In this document: in pieces, positions 1-5,486 of the stretch
How the letters are laid out: the number at the start of each line of letters is the position of its first letter
Position numbering within the stretch: the stretch's first letter is position 1
Assembly: GCA_020348925.1 (NCBI GenBank)
Contig: CP070758.1
Location: forward strand, 1-8,248
Direction: 5' to 3'
Source: Gemmatimonadota bacterium
GTDB lineage: Bacteria > JBHIER01 > G020348925
Length of the DNA: 8,248 nucleotides
Notes under the pieces: model-generated
What the model was told of the DNA's origin: nothing
The model's database searches: none
What the model saw: the letters and a program-made list of their open reading frames with translations, nothing else
Translations under genes and position numbers: made by a program

Positions 1-1
1 C

Positions 2-211
2 TGCACAGACGGGGTGGACAACGACTGCGATGGTTACGCTGATTGCGATGACGGCGACTGTCTGGTTGATGGTGATGATGACGGGTATTATGCCGAGCCC
101 TGCGGCGGCGACTGTGATGACGGTGACCGGCTGGTGAATCCGGAGGCCACAGAGGAGTGCCATGACGGGGTGGACAACGACTGTGATGGCTATGTGGACT
201 CAGAGGATTGT
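2..211 (+). repeat. Two MopE-like Asp/Cys metal-binding repeats, 156-base period
   Basis: Positions 8-27 and 164-183 are identical over 20 bases and lie exactly 156 bases (52 codons) apart, in frame. They encode DGVDNDC followed by DGY. The array was probably longer upstream, because the window opens inside a unit. The acidic Asp/Asn ladder with paired cysteines suggests metal binding stabilised by disulfides; this is family knowledge, not shown here. Confidence 0.8.
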
Positions 212-1795
212 GCGGTGGTGACGCAATCCTACTGTGAGAGTGTCAATGATGTGGACGAGGGGTCCATGATGTTTCCGAAATTCGACCCTGCCCAGGGGGA
301 CCTCGTGGGTGTTGACCTTTCAATTGTGGGTACCCTTCGTCAGGATGTGATGATTGAGAACGTGGATTTCAGAAATCCCACCAATGACTTTTGGCTGGAT
401 ACCTTCTTTTCGTTGCAATTTTCTATTCCCGGGTGTCCTTCCGATCCCCTTGAGCTGGAGATTGGCACCCACCTGTCGGAGATATGTTTGGCCGCCTACG
501 ATGGAGTGACTAATTATGACGGGGAGTCTGGGGTAACCTTCGAGGATCTTTTGGTGTGCAGTACGGCGACATGTGAGGTGGCTGAATATGCGCCCTATAT
601 AGGGACAGGGGATGTGAGCGTGGCGTTTTCCGGTGAATTTTCCCGTCATGAGAGCGGCTACGAAGGGGGGCAGCCCCAGTGGAATCAAAGAAATTCTTTT
701 GATGCACAAGTATGTGTGAGGTATTCGTATGAGAGACCCTTGGATGCCGATGTTCCGAGTGCTCGGTTTCCCACGATTCAAAATGCACTTGAAAGGGTTC
801 CAGATGGAGGGGTGGTAGGGATCAGGCCTGGGAGGTACGATGAGAGTCTGTGTATTGAGGGGAAGTTGGTTCATCTTGTGGGGAAAGTGGGGGATGGGGA
901 GTTGGCGCCAGAGATTGTGGGTACGGACATGGATGCAGGAGTGATCACAGTTCTTTCTGGGGGAGGTGTATCGGTCAAGGACTTACATGTGTCCGGTGGT
1001 GCATACGGGATTGCCGGTGCTCCCGATGATACGACGGGCGAGGCATTGCCAGCATCGGTTCAGCTTGAAAATGTGAGCATATATCAGACGAGTCGTGGTA
1101 TCTATGGTAATTTTTCATACCTTGAGGGAAGAGATGTTGAGATCAGCAATACAGAATGGAACGGTATGTCTATCCTGTATGCTCAACTCATTCATTTAAT
1201 GGGTTTCAATATCCACGATACAGGAGGTGTTGGGATCCTCTTGTTTAATGTCGATGAAGAAGCCTCTGGTTATTTACACGTCATTGGTGGTAAATACATC
1301 TACGGAAATTCTGGAGGCGGAATTGTTGTCGCGGGAGGTGCCAAACCTGTTCTTATCCTGGGTTGCATTATAGACGCCAATGGCGATGCAGGGATTGATA
1401 TCATCGATACCGGCGATTTAGTCATTCAGAATACTCAGGTCTTGAACACATATCCACGACCTGACACTTCATGGGGTGATGGTATCCGGATTTGGTCCTC
1501 GGAAATAGTGACGTTGATGAACTCGACAATATCTGGAAACGCCCGGGCTGGAATTAGCATCTTCGGTTGTGACCCTGATCATCACAGCAAGATGCGGCAT
1601 TGGGATAATATCTTATCATCTCATGCTTTTGACTGGGAAGCTGGAGCCTTCAATACGCAGGGAGAAAGCTGTCCGCCTGGCAGTTACGAGATCGAGCACC
1701 TGGGCGGGACGTGGTGCTTGGATGAAAACGGAAACCCACAAGAATGCCAGGTACTATCCAGTGGTCCCCCAGCATCCCCTGAACCTCTACCCTGA
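2..1795 (+). CDS. Secreted multi-domain protein: MopE-like metal-binding repeats, choice-of-anchor-type domain, right-handed beta-helix (5' partial)
   Basis: The frame is open at the left edge and position 2 starts inside a Cys/Asp repeat, so the true start and any signal peptide lie outside the window. 597 residues are visible. Residues 1-70 carry two copies of a DGVDNDCDGY-type motif, 52 residues apart, joined by GGDCDDGD..VNP. This is the MopE-like 'putative metal-binding motif' of secreted bacterial proteins, probably binding calcium or another divalent ion. Residues about 75-243 (with FPKFDPAQGDLVGV near the start and a late YIGTGDVSV) resemble the choice-of-anchor E type domain. Residues about 250-540 look like a right-handed parallel beta-helix: a cap with FPTIQNALERVPDGG, then rungs marked by G-I-x-hydrophobic (RGIYG, VGILL, GGIVV, AGIDI, DGIRI, AGISI). 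The tail is Cys- and Pro-bearing without a sorting domain. No catalytic residues are recognisable. A structural or binding role is likely; a polysaccharide-lyase role is possible but unsupported. Confidence 0.85.
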   Translation, partial: CTDGVDNDCDGYADCDDGDCLVDGDDDGYYAEPCGGDCDDGDRLVNPEATEECHDGVDNDCDGYVDSEDCAVVTQSYCESVNDVDEGSMMFPKFDPAQGDLVGVDLSIVGTLRQDVMIENVDFRNPTNDFWLDTFFSLQFSIPGCPSDPLELEIGTHLSEICLAAYDGVTNYDGESGVTFEDLLVCSTATCEVAEYAPYIGTGDVSVAFSGEFSRHESGYEGGQPQWNQRNSFDAQVCVRYSYERPLDADVPSARFPTIQNALERVPDGGVVGIRPGRYDESLCIEGKLVHLVGKVGDGELAPEIVGTDMDAGVITVLSGGGVSVKDLHVSGGAYGIAGAPDDTTGEALPASVQLENVSIYQTSRGIYGNFSYLEGRDVEISNTEWNGMSILYAQLIHLMGFNIHDTGGVGILLFNVDEEASGYLHVIGGKYIYGNSGGGIVVAGGAKPVLILGCIIDANGDAGIDIIDTGDLVIQNTQVLNTYPRPDTSWGDGIRIWSSEIVTLMNSTISGNARAGISIFGCDPDHHSKMRHWDNILSSHAFDWEAGAFNTQGESCPPGSYEIEHLGGTWCLDENGNPQECQVLSSGPPASPEPLP

Positions 1796-2127
1796 GCATT
1801 CATCGTGATGGGAGGAGAAAAACCCGAGCCTTTATAATATAGAAAATCTTTGAACACACCGAAATCACGCTATGTTGATGAGCAATCTCTGTTCTACTGA
1901 TGGTGTTAAAAACCTCACTAAAAATTTTAGCACATCATGGATTGTTTCTGGTGAAATATTTTAACCTGCTATAATCTGAAAAGATCGTTTGACTGGACAT
2001 CCAGGGATGAAGATTTAGGTTGGGGAGAGAGCGGAGTGTTCGTTGATGAAAGTGAACCGGGAGGTGATGTGTACCACATAGATATCTTGTAATGTCAATA
2101 CTAATCCTGCCTGTGTAATTCTCCTAT

Positions 2128-2155
2128 TTGACAAAAATTAACTGACGCAGATTAT
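2128..2155 (+). promoter_or_regulatory. Possible sigma-70-type promoter
   Basis: A perfect TTGACA box at 2128-2133 is followed after 16 bases by GATTAT at 2150-2155, a 4-of-6 match to TATAAT. Transcription would start near 2162 and give a leader of roughly 350-430 bases before the leader ORF and the dockerin gene. FCB bacteria often use different promoter boxes, so the match could be chance. Confidence 0.3.
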
Positions 2156-2194
2156 CGTGACAGTCGGGAATCCACCAATTTTTTTAACATCGGG

Positions 2195-2217
2195 GGAAAA
2201 TGCGTGTTTCCGTTTTT
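2195..2217 (+). terminator. Weak terminator-like hairpin with T-run
   Basis: GGAAA (2195-2199) can pair with TTTCC (2207-2211) across a 7-base loop and is followed by G and five T. The stem is only 5 bp, so termination would be poor. It lies just downstream of the promoter-like boxes at 2128-2155, so an attenuator is conceivable, but the evidence is thin. Confidence 0.15.
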
Positions 2218-2231
2218 AAAGGGTTACAGCA

Positions 2232-2262
2232 AACTCTGTTTCCAATCTCTGGTAATAGAGTT
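2232..2262 (+). other. Leader RNA hairpin
   Basis: The arms 2232-2243 and 2251-2262 form a 12-position stem: ten Watson-Crick pairs, one G-T pair and one T-T mismatch, with a 7-base loop AATCTCT. This is the strongest hairpin in the long intergenic region. It is followed by an A-rich, not T-rich, stretch, so it is not an intrinsic terminator on this strand. It could be a structured part of the leader of the dockerin gene. Confidence 0.45.
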
Positions 2263-2312
2263 ACAAATAAAAACTCATTGTTAAGAATAGAATAACTCAG
2301 GTCATGTGAACA

Positions 2313-2328
2313 TACTGATAACTCAGTA
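2313..2328. promoter_or_regulatory. Inverted repeat, possible operator or small hairpin
   Basis: TACTGA-TAAC-TCAGTA has two perfect 6-base arms around a 4-base centre. Its right half overlaps the second copy of a 9-base direct repeat, ATAACTCAG (2292-2300 and 2318-2326), 26 bases apart. A protein-binding site is possible; a short RNA hairpin is equally possible. Confidence 0.3.
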
Positions 2329-2500
2329 ATTCATATCGTCCGACAGATCGCTTCGGATATTTCAGACTATGAGAATTCTTAATAATGTTAACGTCTTAAT
2401 TTTTAGAAAAATGTGTCAACAACCATATCGTCAGTCATTCGTCCTGGCATCCGTATTACAGTCATTAATGATCGACGCAGAAGTCAAACAGTTCATCATA

Positions 2501-2518
2501 AGGAGGTGGTTCAAAATG
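2501..2518 (+). promoter_or_regulatory. Strong ribosome binding site of the leader ORF
   Basis: AGGAGG at 2501-2506 stands 9 bases before ATG 2516. The spacing is the same as for the dockerin gene 80 bases downstream (AGGAGG 2581-2586, ATG 2596). The match to the anti-Shine-Dalgarno sequence is strong enough that ribosomes would be expected to load here. Confidence 0.55.
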
Positions 2519-2608
2519 TGTACCTTCAGAGTGGGACTGGAAATTTGGGCGATGACTTACTCTATGAGAAGGTGGTTAAAAGGAGGTGACGAAGTATGTC
2601 ATACTTAA
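2516..2608 (+). CDS. Possible 30-residue leader peptide overlapping the dockerin gene
   Basis: This short ORF starts at ATG 2516 behind a strong AGGAGG and ends at TAA 2606-2608, 13 bases inside the dockerin gene, which is read in another frame. The peptide begins MCTFRVGLEIW and ends GDEVCHT; it is mildly hydrophobic early and basic in the middle (RRWLKGG). It is too short for family recognition. The overlap places its stop just beyond the next start codon, the usual geometry for translational coupling. It may be a leader or coupling peptide rather than a functional protein. The frame stays open upstream to 2369, but the ribosome site favours 2516. Its expression is inferred only from the ribosome site and geometry. 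Confidence 0.35.
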   Translation: MCTFRVGLEIWAMTYSMRRWLKGGDEVCHT

Positions 2609-3498
2609 AAATCTTGGGAGGAATGTTTGCTCTGTTCCTTGCTCTATTGCTTTCCATCGTGTCCATTTACTCCCAGTCCTCCAGTCCTGATTACAGTATA
2701 CCCACCTCAGTGGTGGCTATGGGGGGTGGGCAGGGGAGTTCAGCCAGCTTTCATGGACGGCACTCCGTGGGTCAACCGACCGTCATCGGCAACATGCAGA
2801 GCCCAAGCTATACCATGTTTTCTGGGTTTCAACCTACTATTTTGGATGAGTTTCTCCTACCGACTGCTGAGCGGGGTGACGTCAATGGTGACGGAACCAT
2901 CGATGTGCTCGATGTGTTAGTGACGGTTAACCATATCTTAGGTACAGGTCCCTTGACCGGGGATGCTCTCCTGCGGGCTGACTGCAATGGAGATTGGGAA
3001 ATCAACGTATTGGATGCCCTGGGCATCGTAAACGTGATTCTGGGTATTGGTGATTGTTCTGGCGGAGGAACCAAGTTAAAGGTTACTCCTGAGGCCATAG
3101 AATTTCTTAAAGGACTCAGGACGTACTTCTCGGCTGAAGATTTTGACTGCCTTATGGCTCTTGTCAAGGGAGAGGTGGAGGTTCCAACGGAGTACAGTCT
3201 GGCCCAGAACTATCCCAATCCTTTTAATCCAAATACGACCATAAAATACGCCCTGCCGAGCGGAGAACGAAACACGCAAAACGGAACACGAACTCACATC
3301 ACCCTGAAGATATACAACATACTTGGACAAGAAATACAAACGTTGGTTGATGAAGCTCAGAAGGCAGGATATTACGCCGTGAGCTGGAATGGGAAGGACA
3401 GCCAAGGGAGACAGGTTCCAAGCGGGATTTATTTTTACCAGATGTCGGCGGACGGTGGAAGGTGGTTGGAGGCGAAGCAAATGGTGCTCTTGAAGTAG
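2596..3498 (+). CDS. Secreted dockerin protein with C-terminal type IX-style sorting domain
   Basis: 300 residues; ATG 2596 is fixed by AGGAGG at 2581-2586 and by the signal peptide that follows (hydrophobic core about 8-26). Residues about 32-82 form a small Gly/Ser-rich domain (SVGQPTVIG, YTMFSGF) often seen before dockerins in such proteins. Residues 94-154 are a complete type I dockerin with two calcium loops: D95, N97, D99, D106 and D129, N131, D133, D140. A short helical linker (about 165-195) leads to the sorting domain at about 198-300: YSLAQNYPNPFNP, then LKIYNILGQEI, WNGKDSQGR, PSGIYFYQM and the end KQMVLLK. By family knowledge, the dockerin binds a cohesin and the tail directs export and surface attachment by type IX secretion. 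No enzyme domain is present, so it may be an adaptor or scaffold-bound surface protein. No cohesin is encoded in this window. Confidence 0.88.
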   Translation: MSYLKILGGMFALFLALLLSIVSIYSQSSSPDYSIPTSVVAMGGGQGSSASFHGRHSVGQPTVIGNMQSPSYTMFSGFQPTILDEFLLPTAERGDVNGDGTIDVLDVLVTVNHILGTGPLTGDALLRADCNGDWEINVLDALGIVNVILGIGDCSGGGTKLKVTPEAIEFLKGLRTYFSAEDFDCLMALVKGEVEVPTEYSLAQNYPNPFNPNTTIKYALPSGERNTQNGTRTHITLKIYNILGQEIQTLVDEAQKAGYYAVSWNGKDSQGRQVPSGIYFYQMSADGGRWLEAKQMVLLK

Positions 3499-3556
3499 CA
3501 TCAAGATTGAGACAGGATGACCAGTCGGTTTAGGGTTCAACGGACCAAGGGAATGA

Positions 3557-3574
3557 AGGAGGTTGAGAACAATG
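3557..3574 (+). promoter_or_regulatory. Second, upstream translation start signal in frame with the fibre-like gene
   Basis: AGGAGG at 3557-3562 stands 9 bases before ATG 3572. This frame has no stop before the main start at 3677, so it would add 35 residues (beginning MRLNILVVKPMKEAK) ahead of the signal peptide. Signal peptides are normally N-terminal, so the preferred start remains 3677. The upstream site looks genuine by ribosome-site strength. Confidence 0.4.
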
Positions 3575-3676
3575 AGGTTGAACATACTTGTTGTGAAGCC
3601 GATGAAAGAGGCGAAACTGGTCTTTCAGGTTCGATTTCCTCAGGAACATGAAATACAGAACCGCAGGAGGTGTGAT

Positions 3677-5416
3677 ATGGGTAGACTTATTGTAGTGATG
3701 TTGAGCGCCCTTCTTTTGATCGGTGCAGCGGTGACGGTATATGGTGCAGTACCGCAGTTCATGAACTTTCAGGGCGTCCTGTTGGATGATGAGGGGGAGC
3801 CGGTGACCATAGCCGTAGAGATTGTGTTTACCATCTGGGATGCGGAGGTTGAGGGAAACAGTCTGTGGACCGAGACGCGATCGGTGACGCCCGATGCCAA
3901 CGGGATATATAATATCCTTTTGGGTGCGTTTGAGCCGATTACGGATGATATCTTCGACGGATCGGAACGCTGGCTTGGTGTGGAAGTGGAAGGTGAAGAG
4001 ATGCCGCGCACGCGGCTGGCCTCGGTGGGATATGCTTACCGGGTGAGTACTATCGACAGCGCCTCTGGCGGCACAATCATCGGTAATCTCATGCTTAGCG
4101 ATAATGGTAATTTGAGAGCCAAACTCTATAGTCAGGGTTATGGACAAATCGAGCTTCGTGATTTTCCCGATGGAGATATCACGGTTGACCTCAGTGCTGG
4201 TATATCCAACGGCGGTAAGCTCATTCTTAACCAGGAGGATGGCACATCAGGTGCGCTCCTCAGTGGCGGCAGCACCACTTCCGGTGCCTCACTTACCCTG
4301 CATAATGCCCAGGATGTTGCTACGGTTAACTTTTACGCCGACGACGGCACCCAAGCGGAAGACGTTGGTGCATTATTAACTATGTACGACGGTGCAAATA
4401 AGACGGTCCACATTGACGCCCATGGAGTCACTTACGGCGGAGCACAGGTTTCCCTGAGCGAAAATGACGGCACCACCACTATTTCTCTCGATGCCCAAAG
4501 CGGATCGGACGGTGGCGCCCATGTTTCTCTGCGCGACAGTGAAGAACGTACCACGATCTCCCTTGATGCCGAGGAAGGATCTGCCGGTGGTGGTATTGTG
4601 AGGATGTATGACGACGATGGGGATAAAACAGTCCACATTGATGCTCACGGAGTAACTTACGGTGGCGCGCAACTTTCTCTGAGCGATCACTCCGGCGCGA
4701 CAACCGTCTCCCTCGATGCCGAGAGCGGTGCATCGAATGGCGGCGCACGCGTTACCATGACGGATGGCACGCAAACAACGATCTTGATGGATGCCAATGC
4801 CGGAGAAGGTGGTGCGGGAGTCTTATTATACAACAGCAATGGGGAATACACAATTGAACTTGACGCCGACGAAGGTGATGACGGCGTCATGCGCCTTTTC
4901 AATGACGCCGGTACAGCCACCATCGTTCTCGACGCCGACTACAACGGTTACAGCCGGGTCAGAACCGATGTTCTCGAAATCAACGGTGGATCGGACCTCT
5001 CCGAGCAATTCGATATACATACTCTTCCAGACGATGACCAACCGTCTCCAGGGATGGTCGTTTGTATCGATCCGGAGCACGCGGGCAAGCTCGTAATCAG
5101 CCGCGAGGCCTACGATTGCACGGTAGCTGGTATCATCAGCGGGGCCGGCGGTATCAAACCGGGCATGCTCATGGGTCAATCCGGCTCGGTGAGCGACGGT
5201 CAGTATGCCGTGGCACTGACCGGAAGGGTATATTGCTGGGCCGATGCCTCGTATGGCCAGATTAGACCTGGCGATCTCCTGACCACCTCGGATACTCCTG
5301 GTCATGCCATGAGAGTTGCCGATCACACTAAAGCCCAGGGTGCGATCCTGGGAAAGGCGATGACGCACCTCGAGGAAGGACAGGGTCTGGTCCTTGTTCT
5401 TGTGACTTTACAATAG
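3677..5416 (+). CDS. Secreted tail-fibre-like protein with 25-residue solenoid repeats
   Basis: 579 residues from ATG 3677, chosen because AGGAGG (3665-3670) lies 6 bases upstream and a clean signal peptide follows (GRLIVVMLSALLLIGAAV, cleavage near VYGA). Residues about 25-122 match a common N-terminal domain of secreted bacterial proteins (MNFQGVLLDDEGEPV, LWTET, GIYNILLGAFEPI, RWLGVEVEG, RLASVGYAYRV). From about 140 the sequence is repetitive. Eight hydrophobic-Asp-Ala motifs have their Asp at 247, 272, 297, 322, 347, 372, 396 and 419, a 25-residue period that shortens to 24 and 23 at the end, with GGA-x-hydrophobic between them. This suggests a beta-solenoid or trimeric fibre shaft. Residues about 431-579 are a separate conserved domain (GGSDLSEQFDI, PGMVVCIDP, AYDCTVAGIISGAGG, RVYCWADASYG, RPGDLLTTSDTPGHAM, GAILGKAM) that I recall from many uncharacterised secreted proteins. 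It may act as a fibre tip or folding domain. No enzymatic role is assigned. Confidence 0.85.
   Translation: MGRLIVVMLSALLLIGAAVTVYGAVPQFMNFQGVLLDDEGEPVTIAVEIVFTIWDAEVEGNSLWTETRSVTPDANGIYNILLGAFEPITDDIFDGSERWLGVEVEGEEMPRTRLASVGYAYRVSTIDSASGGTIIGNLMLSDNGNLRAKLYSQGYGQIELRDFPDGDITVDLSAGISNGGKLILNQEDGTSGALLSGGSTTSGASLTLHNAQDVATVNFYADDGTQAEDVGALLTMYDGANKTVHIDAHGVTYGGAQVSLSENDGTTTISLDAQSGSDGGAHVSLRDSEERTTISLDAEEGSAGGGIVRMYDDDGDKTVHIDAHGVTYGGAQLSLSDHSGATTVSLDAESGASNGGARVTMTDGTQTTILMDANAGEGGAGVLLYNSNGEYTIELDADEGDDGVMRLFNDAGTATIVLDADYNGYSRVRTDVLEINGGSDLSEQFDIHTLPDDDQPSPGMVVCIDPEHAGKLVISREAYDCTVAGIISGAGGIKPGMLMGQSGSVSDGQYAVALTGRVYCWADASYGQIRPGDLLTTSDTPGHAMRVADHTKAQGAILGKAMTHLEEGQGLVLVLVTLQ
4406..4966 (+). 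repeat. In-frame 75-base (25-residue) solenoid repeat array
   Basis: Eight units follow the pattern [TV]-x-[LI]-D-A-x-x-G-x-x-GGA-x-V-x-L-x-D. The copies at 4400-4462 and 4625-4687 are nearly identical as protein (KTVHIDAHGVTYGGAQ then V/L-SLS) and exactly 225 bases, three units, apart. The last two units are shorter (24 and 23 residues), a usual sign of the repeat ending at a cap. Less regular units probably extend back to about residue 140. Confidence 0.8.
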
Positions 5417-5422
5417 GATATC

Positions 5423-5451
5423 GTTCTGGATTCAGAACCGTCTGAAGGTTC
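5423..5451 (+). other. Competing hairpins in a short intergenic gap
   Basis: Seven bases after the stop of the fibre-like gene, GTTCTG (5423-5428) pairs with CAGAAC (5433-5438) across a 4-base loop. The same middle arm can instead pair downstream: TTCAGA (5431-5436) with TCTGAA (5441-5446), or GAACC (5435-5439) with GGTTC (5447-5451). The first two exclude each other. No T-run follows, so this is not a standard terminator. It could tune RNA stability or ribosome access to the carboxypeptidase gene. Confidence 0.4.
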
Positions 5452-5486
5452 CATAAATGTGTCAATACAAAGTAGGAGATGCAACT

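Larger units (their letters stand above)
1796..2515. other. Long AT-rich intergenic region without a convincing gene
   Basis: No frame here shows a convincing coding pattern with a ribosome site. The region is visibly richer in A and T than the flanking genes. It holds a TTGACA promoter-like box (2128), a weak hairpin with a T-run (2195-2217), a 31-base hairpin (2232-2262), a 16-base inverted repeat (2313-2328), a near-palindrome CTAAAAATTTTAG (1918-1930) and a palindrome TCATTAATGA (2462-2471). Short direct repeats are ATAACTCAG (2292, 2318), CATATCGTC (2332, 2424) and CAGTCATT (2432, 2459). An open frame from 2369 runs into 2608 but has no ribosome site at its first ATG. The region probably separates two transcription units and contains the 5' leader of the dockerin gene. 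Confidence 0.6.

Noticed and set aside
2369-2608. A 79-codon ORF starting at ATG 2369.
   Set aside because: No ribosome site precedes 2369 or the internal ATG at 2411, and the composition resembles the surrounding non-coding DNA. Only the last 31 codons, from ATG 2516, have a strong ribosome site, so only those are listed.
3530-4147. A long open frame on the minus strand.
   Set aside because: It lies antisense to the dockerin gene's downstream gap and the signal peptide and N-terminal domain of the fibre-like gene. No ribosome site or recognisable domain is visible; it is a shadow of the real coding frame.
4376-4923. Several minus-strand open frames across the repeat array.
   Set aside because: They follow from the regular codon pattern of the repeats on the + strand and have no independent support.
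4406-4966. CRISPR array or mobile-element repeats.
   Set aside because: The repeats are in-frame coding units with synonymous divergence and no spacers; no transposase or terminal inverted repeats are present.
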